Shown here: one piece after another, positions 36,778-45,749 of the stretch
Layout: each line of letters opens with the position of its first letter
Position numbering within the stretch: the first letter of the stretch is position 1
DNA from: Lachnospiraceae bacterium
GTDB lineage: Bacteria; Bacillota; Clostridia; Lachnospirales; Lachnospiraceae
NCBI GenBank assembly: GCA_017392525.1
Contig: JAFOVD010000004.1
Coordinates: 1 to 47,059, forward strand
Direction of reading: 5' to 3'
DNA: 47,059 nucleotides
Translations under genes and position numbers: made by a program
Notes under the pieces: generated by a model
Told to the model about the DNA's origin: nothing
Database searches by the model: none
Seen by the model: the letters and a program-made list of their open reading frames with translations, nothing else

Positions 36778-38190
36778 TCAGTTCATCTTCTCCATACGAA
36801 TTCCGTTATCATTTCGTACAAATTCGATATTTTCCTGCGGATCTTTTAGAATCAGATGCTTATCACTAATTCCTATCTCCACTCCCGGATAAACATTCTG
36901 AAAGACTTTTATTGTTGCTCGTTTTCCACGAGCCATAATTGTCTTAATATTCTCCAATTCCAGTCGATACTCGCCTTGTAACGCTTCATTTTTTATTTTT
37001 ACTCTCAGAAGTTCTGTTCTCCTAGGATCGCTTCTATAATTCATATTTCCCTGTGCTTTTGCAACTTCATCAAACTTTTTTATGCCTTCTTGAATTCGAT
37101 CCAAGCCTCTCTGAATCTCATCAATCTGACGCTGTAAAATAGCCATTTCTTTAGAACGCTGCGGACTAACACCAGAAAACAGCTTTGTCACAACGCCAAA
37201 GGCATTGCCAACAGTATATGCTTCTATGCCTTCCACTGCGGCCATTGTTCCTCCTAGCACAGATGAATGCTCTCCTGTCATAATAATTTTCATGTCTGAA
37301 CTTACATCCGAATTAAAAAAAACATCTGCCTGAATATTACCACCTGCGCGAACCTGTGCGAACTCAATGAACTGTGCTTTAACCTCACCATTCGCTTTCA
37401 GCACCGTACGTCCATTCCCCTTAACACCACCTTTTAAAAAGAGGTCTCCTTTCGCCTGTATGTTACAGTTTTCTACAATGCCATCAATCGTAACACTACC
37501 AGCCGCAATAACAGATGCACCGTTGGAAACATTGCCATGAATAACTACATCACCTCGGAAATCAACATTTCCAATATCGACACCTACATTTCCACTAATT
37601 TCGTAAATCGGAGAGATGTTTATTCTCTTACCATCATTTGTCAACTCAATTTTACCGGCCTTGGTTGCACGATAGGTCAATCCATCATCTGATCGTTCAA
37701 ATCCAGTACCTCTAAGGGGTGGAAGTTCACGAACCAGTTTCGCCTTTACTTCCATTCCAAGGACGTTCCGACCGTTAATACCAGGAACAGCCGGCTTATA
37801 CTCAGCAATTATCTGTCCTTCCTCGACCGTCTCAACTGTTTTCATTCCCATATAGTCTACAGTACCGTCTTCTCGTACTGGTGGTTCTGCAGATATTTCT
37901 GTAGCAAAATGGTATACATATTCTCCAGGTGTTCCCTCAATCATTGCATCACCCTTTGCAACCTGTACCTCTGCTTCATATATTGGATGTTCAACCAAAT
38001 CTATGATAGCATCCTGATCCACTCCATAAACAACCCCGTTATTGTTCAATGCCTGAATCAAATCACGCGCCTTATATTCATATGGTTTTTGGCCAAAGTC
38101 CGGACGTGGAAGCGTGATAGATGCGCGCATCATATCATCACTTACATGTACGTCTAATTCAGCTTCTGCCATTAAAGGTGCATCGCTCAT
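36778..38190 (-). CDS. FapA-family (DUF342) protein
   Basis: This 470-residue protein of the flagellar-assembly-A/DUF342 family has an N-terminal domain and GRNVLGMEV. A central repetitive beta-helix follows (VDIGNVDFRGDVVIHGNVSN, AAGSVTIDGIVENC, AKGDLFLKGGVKG), then a C-terminal coiled coil (about 355-435). FapA-type proteins have been linked to cell-envelope or flagellar functions, but the exact role is unsettled. The ATG at 38190 is nine bases after GGGGG; TTG at 38193 is less likely. It follows cdd by 24 bases. Confidence 0.88.
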   Translation of the reverse strand: MSDAPLMAEAELDVHVSDDMMRASITLPRPDFGQKPYEYKARDLIQALNNNGVVYGVDQDAIIDLVEHPIYEAEVQVAKGDAMIEGTPGEYVYHFATEISAEPPVREDGTVDYMGMKTVETVEEGQIIAEYKPAVPGINGRNVLGMEVKAKLVRELPPLRGTGFERSDDGLTYRATKAGKIELTNDGKRINISPIYEISGNVGVDIGNVDFRGDVVIHGNVSNGASVIAAGSVTIDGIVENCNIQAKGDLFLKGGVKGNGRTVLKANGEVKAQFIEFAQVRAGGNIQADVFFNSDVSSDMKIIMTGEHSSVLGGTMAAVEGIEAYTVGNAFGVVTKLFSGVSPQRSKEMAILQRQIDEIQRGLDRIQEGIKKFDEVAKAQGNMNYRSDPRRTELLRVKIKNEALQGEYRLELENIKTIMARGKRATIKVFQNVYPGVEIGISDKHLILKDPQENIEFVRNDNGIRMEKMN

Positions 38191-38214
38191 CAATAATTAC
38201 CCCCGTTATTATCT

Positions 38215-38619
38215 CTACATCACATTTTCCGGACCGAAACTATACGGTAAAAGTTCTCCTAGTGTTGTCTCAACAAATCCATCCTTCTTACCCAAAATAA
38301 CCGAAAAATTCAAAGAACAAAATTCTCGCATCACCTGGCGGCATACTCCACATGGAGGATAGAGTCCATCCTCTATTCCATCCTTTCCGCCAACAATCGC
38401 AATCTTATCAAATTCTTTTTCGCCCTCACTCACTGCCTTGAAAATCGCCGTTCTCTCAGCGCACATCGTCGGGCCATATGCTGCATTTTCAATATTGCAA
38501 CCCTCATATACTTTTCCACTTTTCGTAAGTAATGCAGCTCCAACCTTGCATTTACTATATGGACTATAAGACATTTGCATCGCATGACGTGCAAATGCTA
38601 GTAATTCTTCATTGCTCAT
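38215..38619 (-). CDS. cdd: Cytidine deaminase
   Basis: This 134-residue homotetrameric-type enzyme converts cytidine and deoxycytidine to uridine forms. The catalytic CAE motif (TMCAERTAIF) and the zinc ligands PPCGVCRQ are present, as is YSKCKVGAAL near the start. Length is standard. It is the first gene of a likely two-gene unit with the DUF342 protein. Confidence 0.95.
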   Translation of the reverse strand: MSNEELLAFARHAMQMSYSPYSKCKVGAALLTKSGKVYEGCNIENAAYGPTMCAERTAIFKAVSEGEKEFDKIAIVGGKDGIEDGLYPPCGVCRQVMREFCSLNFSVILGKKDGFVETTLGELLPYSFGPENVM

Positions 38620-38639
38620 AATTTCAATACCTCAAGTTA

Positions 38640-38668
38640 ATTATACTTGTAACCGTACTATTTGTCAC
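38640..38668 (-). promoter_or_regulatory. cdd promoter
   Basis: GTGACA (38668-38663) and a perfect TATAAT (38645-38640) are 17 bases apart, about 20 bases before the ATG. Confidence 0.7.
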
Positions 38669-38698
38669 ATTATTTATTCAAGTCCCCTTTTTTTATAC

Positions 38699-38725
38699 AA
38701 AAAAACGAGACGACCGTGGTCGTCT
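38699..38725 (-). terminator. Terminator of valS
   Basis: ACGAGACGAC and GTCGTCTCGT form a tight stem, followed by seven T residues on the minus strand, 19 bases past the valS stop. Confidence 0.93.
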
Positions 38726-38743
38726 CGTATAAAGTCTAATAAT

Positions 38744-41392
38744 TTATTTCATTGCATCCAGTCGATCACAGACATCCTTCATCATCTGTTCGTACTTCGC
38801 AAGTTTTTCCTTTTCTTCCTGAACCTTTGCTTCTGGAGCCTTGGACAAGAATCTCTCATTGGAAAGCATTCCACGAGAACGCTGAAGTTCCTTCTCAAGT
38901 TTTTCCTTTTCCTTTGTGAGACGCTCCTTCTCTTTCTCCATATCAACCAAATCAGCAAGTGGAAGATAAACTACCGCATCCGCAATCACTACAGAAACCG
39001 CATCTTCCGGAACTGCTGCATCACCTGCTGCAAATTCTACTTCACTTGCATTTGCAAGTCCCATGTATGCATCTACTGTCTTCTCAAAGTTTTTAAGAAC
39101 TGTTTCATTATCTGATGTAATGATTACTTTTGCCTTCTTACTATTTGGAACATCCATATCCTTACGTACATTTCGAATACCCTTTACCAGTTCCTTTGCA
39201 CGCTCAATCATTTCCTCTTCTTCCGCGAAATCATACTTCGCATCGAATTCCGGCCAGCTGGAAATCATAATAGATTCTTCTTCTGGATGAAGTGTACAAT
39301 AGATTTCTTCTGTAATAAATGGCATATATGGATGTAACATCTTGAGGGCATCTGAAAGTACCTTCTTTAATGTCCAAAGTGCGGCATTTGCTGAAGCAGG
39401 ATCATTTTCCTTATTGTACATACGAGGTTTAACAATTTCGATGTACCAGTCACAGAACTCATCCCAGATAAAGTCGTAAACCTTCTGTACTGCAATTCCA
39501 AGTTCATACTTGTCCATGTTTTCCGTTGCATCTTTCGCAAGACGATTTACTTTGGAAAGAATCCACTTATCAGCTTCCTTAAGCTCTGATGCCTCCGGTG
39601 TATGAAGTTCTACACCTTCTAAGTTCATCATAATGAAACGAGATGCATTCCAAACCTTATTTGCAAAGTTTCTTGAATTTTCTACTCGTTCCCAATAGAA
39701 ACGCATATCATTTCCAGGTGCATTTCCTGTAATCAGTGTAAGACGAAGTGCATCTGCACCATACTTATCGATAACTTCAAGCGGATCGATACCATTTCCA
39801 AGAGACTTAGACATCTTACGACCCTGATCATCACGAACCAGTCCGTGGAATAATACCGTATGGAATGGTGCTTCTCCCATCTGCTCAAATCCTGAGAAAA
39901 TCATACGAATTACCCAGAAGAAGATGATATCGTAACCTGTTACAAGCACATCATTTGGATAGAAATACTTCAAATCCTCTGTATTATTTGGCCAACCAAG
40001 TGTTGAGAATGGCCAAAGTGCTGATGAGAACCATGTATCCAAGGTATCTTCATCCTGCTTGAAATGTGTATGTCCGCACTTAGGGCAAACATCCGGCATT
40101 TCTTTAGCAACAATCATCTCACCACATTCTTCACAGTAGTATGCAGGAATTCTATGTCCCCACCATAACTGACGTGAGATACACCAATCACGGATATTAT
40201 CTGTCCAGTTGAAATATGTCTTCTCCATACGCTTTGGAAGAAGCTGAATTTCACCCTTCTTAACAGCCTCTACAGCAGGCTTGATTAATTCATCCATCTT
40301 TACAAACCACTGCTGCTTGATCATTGGTTCAACAGTTGTACCGCAACGGTCATGTGTACCTACTGCATGTGTATGAGGTTCTACTTTCACCAAAAGTCCC
40401 TGTGCCTTTAAGTCTTCCACAAGAGCCTTTCTACATTCATAACGGTCCATACCGGCAAACTTGCCAGCCTTTTCATTCATTGTCGCATCGTCATTGATTA
40501 CAACAATTTCGGCGAGGTTATGACGCTTACCAACTTCGAAATCGTTAGGGTCATGAGCTGGAGTAATCTTAACGCAACCTGTACCGAATTCCTTATCTAC
40601 ATAAGAATCTGCAATAACCGGAATTTCACGATCTGTACATGGAAGTTTCAGCATCTTACCGATAATATCCTGATAACGCTCATCCTCTGGATTAACCGCT
40701 ACCGCAGTATCACCAAAGAGCGTTTCCGGACGAGTTGTTGCGATTTCAACGAATCTGCCTTCCTCACCAACTACCGGATAGTTGATATGCCAGAAGAATC
40801 CATCCTGATCCTCATGTTCAACTTCCGCATCAGAAATAGATGTCTGACAAACCGGACACCAGTTTACAATACGGCTTCCCTTATAAATTAACTTCTTATC
40901 ATATAATCTTGTAAACACTTCAAGAACGGCATCGGAACAGCCTTCATCCATTGTGAAACGTTCTCTGGCCCAATCCGCAGAAGATCCCATCTTCTTTAAC
41001 TGATTGATAATACGTCCGCCGTATTCTTTACGCCAATCCCAGCATTTCTCAAGGAATCCTTCACGACCGAGATCGTCCTTGTCAATTCCCTGTTCCTTTA
41101 ATGCTTTGATAACCTTTACTTCTGTTGCGATTGCAGCATGGTCTGTACCCGGCTGCCACAGAGCATTGTAACCCTGCATTCTCTTCCAACGAATAAGAAT
41201 GTCCTGCATGGTATTATCCAGTGCATGGCCCATGTGTAACTGTCCTGTAATATTTGGAGGTGGCATCACAATCGTAAATGGTTTCTTACTGCGATCTACT
41301 TCAGCATGGAAATATCCATTTTCCTCCCACTTTGTATAAAGTCTTTCCTCGATCCCCTTTGGATCATAGGTCTTTGCTAATTCTTTTGCCAT
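38744..41392 (-). CDS. valS: Valine-tRNA ligase
   Basis: This 882-residue class I aminoacyl-tRNA synthetase charges tRNA-Val. The HIGH-type motif is PPPNITGQLHMGHALD near residue 45 and the KMSKS motif is GRKMSKSLGNG near residue 525. The editing domain lies between (TTRPETLFGDTAV). A zinc-type CxxC knuckle is present (CEECGEMI, CPKCGHTHF). The C-terminal 70 residues form the expected coiled coil. The ATG at 41392 follows AAAGGAAAG; the longer frame to 41446 runs into the leader. Expression is controlled by the T-box upstream. Confidence 0.97.
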   Translation of the reverse strand: MAKELAKTYDPKGIEERLYTKWEENGYFHAEVDRSKKPFTIVMPPPNITGQLHMGHALDNTMQDILIRWKRMQGYNALWQPGTDHAAIATEVKVIKALKEQGIDKDDLGREGFLEKCWDWRKEYGGRIINQLKKMGSSADWARERFTMDEGCSDAVLEVFTRLYDKKLIYKGSRIVNWCPVCQTSISDAEVEHEDQDGFFWHINYPVVGEEGRFVEIATTRPETLFGDTAVAVNPEDERYQDIIGKMLKLPCTDREIPVIADSYVDKEFGTGCVKITPAHDPNDFEVGKRHNLAEIVVINDDATMNEKAGKFAGMDRYECRKALVEDLKAQGLLVKVEPHTHAVGTHDRCGTTVEPMIKQQWFVKMDELIKPAVEAVKKGEIQLLPKRMEKTYFNWTDNIRDWCISRQLWWGHRIPAYYCEECGEMIVAKEMPDVCPKCGHTHFKQDEDTLDTWFSSALWPFSTLGWPNNTEDLKYFYPNDVLVTGYDIIFFWVIRMIFSGFEQMGEAPFHTVLFHGLVRDDQGRKMSKSLGNGIDPLEVIDKYGADALRLTLITGNAPGNDMRFYWERVENSRNFANKVWNASRFIMMNLEGVELHTPEASELKEADKWILSKVNRLAKDATENMDKYELGIAVQKVYDFIWDEFCDWYIEIVKPRMYNKENDPASANAALWTLKKVLSDALKMLHPYMPFITEEIYCTLHPEEESIMISSWPEFDAKYDFAEEEEMIERAKELVKGIRNVRKDMDVPNSKKAKVIITSDNETVLKNFEKTVDAYMGLANASEVEFAAGDAAVPEDAVSVVIADAVVYLPLADLVDMEKEKERLTKEKEKLEKELQRSRGMLSNERFLSKAPEAKVQEEKEKLAKYEQMMKDVCDRLDAMK

Positions 41393-41474
41393 GGTCTTTC
41401 CTTTCTTCTTAGCATTATTGGAAATAATAACGCTTCGCATCAACACTATGTTTCAAACTTATGCATAAGGCAAA

Positions 41475-41700
41475 TAAAAAAGCCCTATGCATCAAACTGC
41501 ATAGGGCGCTATATGCGCGGTACCACCTAACATTTTACTTATCTTATCCGTAACGTGGACGACTCGGGATAACCTACTATCAGTTCAGCAATCCAGCTCC
41601 GAAGCTACCTTCCTGATACCGTTTTACAAGACTTCTTACAGCCGACGAAAGTCTCTCTCTTTGAAGCGTATATCAGTACTCCTCTTCATCATAGCTTTTC
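41475..41700 (-). ncRNA. T-box leader of valS (apparent GUA specifier)
   Basis: On the minus strand the T-box sequence AGGTGGTACCGCGC (41528-41515) precedes a terminator whose perfect stem (41507-41498 with 41491-41482) ends in a T-run. Upstream, Stem I has AGGAGTA followed by CTGATA, pairing with TATCAG. The specifier loop then reads GAAGGTAG, with GTA at 41608-41606, a valine codon, consistent with valS. Uncharged tRNA-Val should stabilise the antiterminator. Confidence 0.93.
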
Positions 41701-41715
41701 AAATATTCTTGCACT

Positions 41716-41744
41716 ATTTTATACTGATATCACTTTTTTTTCAA
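41716..41744 (-). promoter_or_regulatory. valS T-box promoter
   Basis: TTGAAA (41744-41739) and TAAAAT (41721-41716) are 17 bases apart, just ahead of Stem I. Confidence 0.65.
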
Positions 41745-41783
41745 GAGATATCTCGTTTTATATTGTTACAACATCCTCTATCC

Positions 41784-41807
41784 TAAAAATGCAATCACGC
41801 TTTGCAT
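41784..41807 (-). terminator. Probable terminator of the glycosyltransferase pair
   Basis: ATGCAA (41789-41794) pairs with TTGCAT (41802-41807), followed by TTTTT on the minus strand, about 100 bases past the GT2 stop. The stem is short. Confidence 0.5.
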
Positions 41808-41910
41808 CAGGTGTAACACTCGCACCTTTCGAAACGCAACCACAAATCCATATAAATATCAGATGCATTTCTCTTTTGTTATTATTTATATCGACAAGAT
41901 TTTTCATTAC

Positions 41911-42828
41911 TTAACGGTTAAAACCATATCCTGTCTTCGTTTTAATTTTAAATACCAAATTTGGTAATAAAATTTTAAGATTCTTAAATGCGAGTCGCAA
42001 TTTCTGCATTTTACCTGCCTGACGAAACAGATTCTTAAAATACAACATTTCATAGAGTCTATCTAAATCCTTTGCCGGCATAATATCCTCATGCCCTCTT
42101 AACATTTCAATAAACTCATAGCAAGACTCATCTGTAACACTCGTATCTGCAGATAGATTTTTCTCTGTATACGCATGCACATACAGTGGTTTATCCAAAT
42201 AACTAAAACCAATCCCCTGTTCTAATAATAGTAACCACAGGAAATAATCATCTGCCCCATTCTTTGTAATTATATGCTCCAACCAGAAATCCGGAATCAG
42301 ACACTTCGGAATCAGACATTGACCCGGAGAAATAATCTGTGTTCCAACACTAAGGTAGGTCTCCAGATTACTGACAACAGATTTATGATAATTCGTACGA
42401 TACCAGAGGCTTTTCCAATCCTTTTGTTCCAACAATGCATTGGCAACAATCACCTTATAACAAAGCTGGTTTTTGCCTGGATCTTTTGCAATTAACCTCT
42501 TTGCTTCCTCAATAAAACAACAAACTGCGTCATCTTTCAATCTGTCATCCTGATCCAAAAAAATAACATAATCCCCCGTTGCCTGCATAAGTCCGTGAAT
42601 TCTACTCAGATGAATACCGGAATTTTCTCTGTTTTTAACAACTTTAAATGCAGGATTTGCAACAACCGACCCACGAAGAGCAACCGCCTCCCATGGGCTA
42701 TCGTTGACAATAATCACTTCCATCTCATCATCTTCGGAAAGATGCTCGATATTTGAAAGCATATTATCCTGGTATGCCTCTATATAATTATTCCCTTTAT
42801 AAAAAGGTGTGATTATACTAACCTTCAT
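41911..42828 (-). CDS. Family 2 glycosyltransferase
   Basis: This 305-residue GT-A fold enzyme opens with VSIITPFYKGNNYIEAYQDNML. It has the donor-site EVIIVNDSPW and the metal-binding FLDQDDRLKDD (DxD-like). It transfers a sugar from a nucleotide donor, probably to a cell-surface glycan; donor and acceptor are unknown. It is 12 bases downstream of the DUF4422 gene and should be co-transcribed with it. No other polysaccharide genes are nearby. Confidence 0.9.
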   Translation of the reverse strand: MKVSIITPFYKGNNYIEAYQDNMLSNIEHLSEDDEMEVIIVNDSPWEAVALRGSVVANPAFKVVKNRENSGIHLSRIHGLMQATGDYVIFLDQDDRLKDDAVCCFIEEAKRLIAKDPGKNQLCYKVIVANALLEQKDWKSLWYRTNYHKSVVSNLETYLSVGTQIISPGQCLIPKCLIPDFWLEHIITKNGADDYFLWLLLLEQGIGFSYLDKPLYVHAYTEKNLSADTSVTDESCYEFIEMLRGHEDIMPAKDLDRLYEMLYFKNLFRQAGKMQKLRLAFKNLKILLPNLVFKIKTKTGYGFNR

Positions 42829-42840
42829 TTCCCTTTTTCC

Positions 42841-43704
42841 TTAAAATGATTTTTCGTACTTCTTGCCACCGAATTTTGCCTGTAAAAAAGCTCTCCCCTT
42901 AATCCACCAATTAATAGGTTCCGTTGAAAGTAATGGAACTTCCTTAATCTTAACTTCGTCCTCTTCCTGCTTCTTCAAAAGCCATACATTAAATAAAATC
43001 TCACTGACACGCCCGATATATCTCGCCTCAAAAGATGATAAGTCATCTGTGGAAATCAAAGATTCCAACCTCGACAAAATATCAAAAATCCATGTACAGT
43101 ACTCTTCTACGAGATCATTTCTCATAATAAACATATTAAACATATATCCCCAAGTTCGTTCATAGACTCTTTCCAGATATGGCAGATATTCTTTGTAATC
43201 CTCTTTTATAATCTCCTTGGCAATATCAAGATGCTCTGCCTCTAATGTATGGGCATAATGGGAATACAAAGACTCAATAACATACCTCCGCTTAGTCGGT
43301 ACAATGATCTCTACACCACTGTTAAAAATCTTCTCTGCTTTTTTTTGAGACAGACATAATTTTAATACATGTGCCAAATGTGGATTAGAATTACATTCCA
43401 TCTCACTACCATGAATATTTATTCTTGGCACAAGCGCTCGAAGAATAAATGGTGCATTAGAGAAATGTCTTCTGTAATGAGCAAGCCCCAAATAATCATA
43501 TTCCATATTTTTCCATGCATAATATAATCCGGTAAGCTCACAGTAAGAAGAATTCTTATCTGAAATATTTATCCCTTCATCATCTCTTTTGAAATAACTA
43601 CGAATCACTTTCTTGCCCTGTGCTCCTACATGTACCGGCACATACATCTCATCCCGGGGCATCATATAGAACTTATGAGATGCAACAATCACTTTTATAT
43701 TCAT
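42841..43704 (-). CDS. DUF4422 glycosyltransferase-like protein
   Basis: This 287-residue protein has the DUF4422 hallmarks KVIVASHKFYMMP near the start and the block SSYCELTGLYYAWKN followed by YLGLAHYRRHF. The family is common in capsule and exopolysaccharide clusters and is thought to be glycosyltransferase-related. The ATG at 43704 has GGAG nine bases upstream. A terminator-like hairpin ends 21 bases before the start codon, so its expression may be attenuated. It pairs with the GT2 gene downstream. Confidence 0.87.
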   Translation of the reverse strand: MNIKVIVASHKFYMMPRDEMYVPVHVGAQGKKVIRSYFKRDDEGINISDKNSSYCELTGLYYAWKNMEYDYLGLAHYRRHFSNAPFILRALVPRINIHGSEMECNSNPHLAHVLKLCLSQKKAEKIFNSGVEIIVPTKRRYVIESLYSHYAHTLEAEHLDIAKEIIKEDYKEYLPYLERVYERTWGYMFNMFIMRNDLVEEYCTWIFDILSRLESLISTDDLSSFEARYIGRVSEILFNVWLLKKQEEDEVKIKEVPLLSTEPINWWIKGRAFLQAKFGGKKYEKSF

Positions 43705-43725
43705 TTAAAATATCTCCGTATATAC

Positions 43726-43750
43726 AAAAATCCCATAGAAACTATGGGAT
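43726..43750 (-). terminator. Terminator-like hairpin just before the DUF4422 gene
   Basis: ATCCCATAG (43730-43738) and CTATGGGAT (43742-43750) form a perfect 9-bp stem with a 3-base loop, followed by TTTTTG on the minus strand. There is no room for a promoter between it and the ribosome site, so it must lie in the leader of the DUF4422-GT2 transcript. Confidence 0.7.
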
Positions 43751-43831
43751 AGAACTCTCTAGGAAACTGGGTGATTGCCAAACAGATCATCGCATAACTA
43801 ATCGGCAACCACAACCATAGAACATAATACC

Positions 43832-43868
43832 AAAAAAAGGATGGGAAATCCACATAGATTTTCCATCC
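43832..43868 (-). terminator. Terminator of the PH-domain gene
   Basis: A 12-pair stem with one G-T pair (43839-43850 with 43857-43868) is followed by seven T residues on the minus strand. Confidence 0.9.
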
Positions 43869-43899
43869 TTTCTTATTTTTCCACAATATAGAAGGATAT

Positions 43900-44283
43900 C
43901 TACATATCCTGTTCGTCATCCACATCATCATCCATATATTCACGGCTGACAACACGTTTTTTCTGACGCTCTTCCTCTACTTTCTCTGAAAGGAGCTCCT
44001 TAACTCTGGCAGCATCCTTAACTTTCTGAATTTCAAAATCTCCAAGTGAACGGTCTGATGAATGCACACGAATGGTGCCCACACCAAATATTCTCTGTCC
44101 AAGAGGTCTTACAAGTTCCACATCAAGAATACGATACAAACGCACTTCGTCTTGCACCAGATTCAAAAAGCCGGAATCAATAATGAACTTATCCTCTCTT
44201 AACGTATACTTCGTAAAACTCAGTGGTAATCCCAGATGTCTCTTACGATCTGACCACAATTCTACTTTCTCAAGTTCTGCCAT
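43900..44283 (-). CDS. Small bacterial PH-domain protein
   Basis: This 127-residue soluble protein looks like a bacterial pleckstrin-homology (bPH) domain. It has alternating strands (FTKYTLREDKFIIDSG, DEVRLYRILDVELVRP, GTIRVHSSDRSLGDFEI) and an end helix (VKDAARVKELLSEKVEEER). The C-terminal tail is charged and acidic. Such domains are seen in many Firmicutes with no fixed role. It follows metY by 26 bases with a GGGAGAGGAG site and likely shares its transcript. Confidence 0.8.
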   Translation of the reverse strand: MAELEKVELWSDRKRHLGLPLSFTKYTLREDKFIIDSGFLNLVQDEVRLYRILDVELVRPLGQRIFGVGTIRVHSSDRSLGDFEIQKVKDAARVKELLSEKVEEERQKKRVVSREYMDDDVDDEQDM

Positions 44284-44309
44284 AGTAATACTCCTCTCCC
44301 TATTCTTTA

Positions 44310-45584
44310 TTAGATACTCTTTAATGCCTGATCAAGATCAGCAATAATATCACGCTTATCTTCGATACCGCAAGATAATCTTACCATATCTCCCGGAACA
44401 CCGCATTCTAGAAGTTCCTGATCTGATAACTGACGATGTGTACTTGACGCAGGATGAAGCACGCATGTATGAGCATCTGCCACATGTGTTGCAATAATTG
44501 CAAGAGATAAGGCACTCATAAATTTCTCCGCAGCCTCTCTTCCCCCCTTAACACCAAAGGAAACCACACCGCATGTACCATTTGGCATATACTTCTTTGC
44601 ACGTTCATAGTCCTTAGAAGACTTCAGGCCAGGATAATTCACCCATGAAACGTTTGGATGCTGTTCCAAAAATTCTGCAACCGCCTGACCATTTTCACAA
44701 TGACGCGCCATTCGTACCGCCAGAGACTCTAACCCCAGATTGATAAGATAAGCATTCATTGGCGCCTGAATTGCACCGAAATCACGCATCAGCTGTGAAG
44801 TTGCCTTAGTAATATATGCTCCCTCCTTGCCGAATTTCTCTGCATAAACAATACCATGATATGACTCATCCGGTGTACAAAGTCCCGGGAATTTATCTGC
44901 ATTGGCCATCCAGTCGAACTTACCGGAATCAACAATGCAACCACCAACTGTTGCATCATGACCATCCATATATTTTGTTGTAGAATGTGTTACAATATCC
45001 GCTCCCCACTGAAATGGTCGACAATTAATTGGCGTAGCAAATGTATTATCCACAATCAATGGTACTCCATGTGCATGCGCAGCATTTGCAAATCTTTCAA
45101 AATCAAATACTGTTAATGCCGGATTAGCGATGGTCTCGCCAAACACAGCCTTGGTATTCTCCTGAAAGGCTGCATCCAACTCTTCATCAGTACAATCCGG
45201 CTCCACAAAAGTAAACTCAATACCCATCTTTGCCATAGTTACCTTAAACAGGTTATATGTTCCGCCATAAATTGATGCTGAAGCCACTACGTGGTCACCT
45301 GCTGTCGCAATATTAAAAATCGCAAAGAAATTCGCTGCCTGTCCGGAACTGGTCAGCATTGCTGCCGTACCCCCTTCAAGTTCAGCAATCTTTGCTGCCA
45401 CATAATCATTTGTAGGATTCTGAAGTCTGGAATAAAAATACCCACTTGCCTCCAGATCAAACAATTTCCCCATATCCGCACTTGTATCATACTTAAATGT
45501 TGTACTCTGTACGATTGGAATCATGCGGGATTCTCCATTTTTTGGAGTATATCCGCCTTCGATACATTTTGTATCCTGATACAT
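44310..45584 (-). CDS. metY: O-acetylhomoserine sulfhydrylase
   Basis: This 424-residue PLP enzyme of the Cys/Met metabolism family makes homocysteine from O-acetylhomoserine and sulfide. The PLP lysine is in THSTTKYMDGHD. SSGQAANFFAI and the YSRLQNPTNDYV block near residue 55 fit MetY rather than MetB. The length of about 425 residues is typical. No SAM riboswitch or methionine T-box is visible in its short leader, unlike many relatives. Confidence 0.94.
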   Translation of the reverse strand: MYQDTKCIEGGYTPKNGESRMIPIVQSTTFKYDTSADMGKLFDLEASGYFYSRLQNPTNDYVAAKIAELEGGTAAMLTSSGQAANFFAIFNIATAGDHVVASASIYGGTYNLFKVTMAKMGIEFTFVEPDCTDEELDAAFQENTKAVFGETIANPALTVFDFERFANAAHAHGVPLIVDNTFATPINCRPFQWGADIVTHSTTKYMDGHDATVGGCIVDSGKFDWMANADKFPGLCTPDESYHGIVYAEKFGKEGAYITKATSQLMRDFGAIQAPMNAYLINLGLESLAVRMARHCENGQAVAEFLEQHPNVSWVNYPGLKSSKDYERAKKYMPNGTCGVVSFGVKGGREAAEKFMSALSLAIIATHVADAHTCVLHPASSTHRQLSDQELLECGVPGDMVRLSCGIEDKRDIIADLDQALKSI

Positions 45585-45622
45585 ATTAAGTAACCTCCAT
45601 TTTCTATTTCCTTTTCCAATCT

Positions 45623-45651
45623 ATCTTACTATTCCCCAAAACTTTTGACAA
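45623..45651 (-). promoter_or_regulatory. metY promoter
   Basis: TTGTCA (45651-45646) and TAAGAT (45628-45623) are 17 bases apart, about 40 bases before the ATG. Confidence 0.75.
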
Positions 45652-45678
45652 TCAATAGAAATGATTCATTTCCTCAAA

Positions 45679-45719
45679 TAAAACTATAGCCAGCTATAGC
45701 ATTTAACTATAACTGGCTA
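45679..45719 (-). terminator. Terminator of the PfkB kinase gene
   Basis: TAGCCAG-TATAG and CTATA-CTGGCTA form a 12-pair stem with one mismatch, followed by TTTTATTT on the minus strand. Confidence 0.82.
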
Positions 45720-45749
45720 ATTTGTACTCTCTATATCAGTTTTCATTTA

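Noticed and set aside
43701-43955. Minus-strand 84-residue open frame rich in Trp and Phe
   Set aside because: It overlaps the end of the PH gene and runs through two terminator hairpins, with no ribosome site at any start. At best a remnant; not listed as a gene.
45585-45650. Possible SAM riboswitch or methionine T-box at metY
   Set aside because: The leader after the promoter is only about 40 bases and lacks the conserved motifs.
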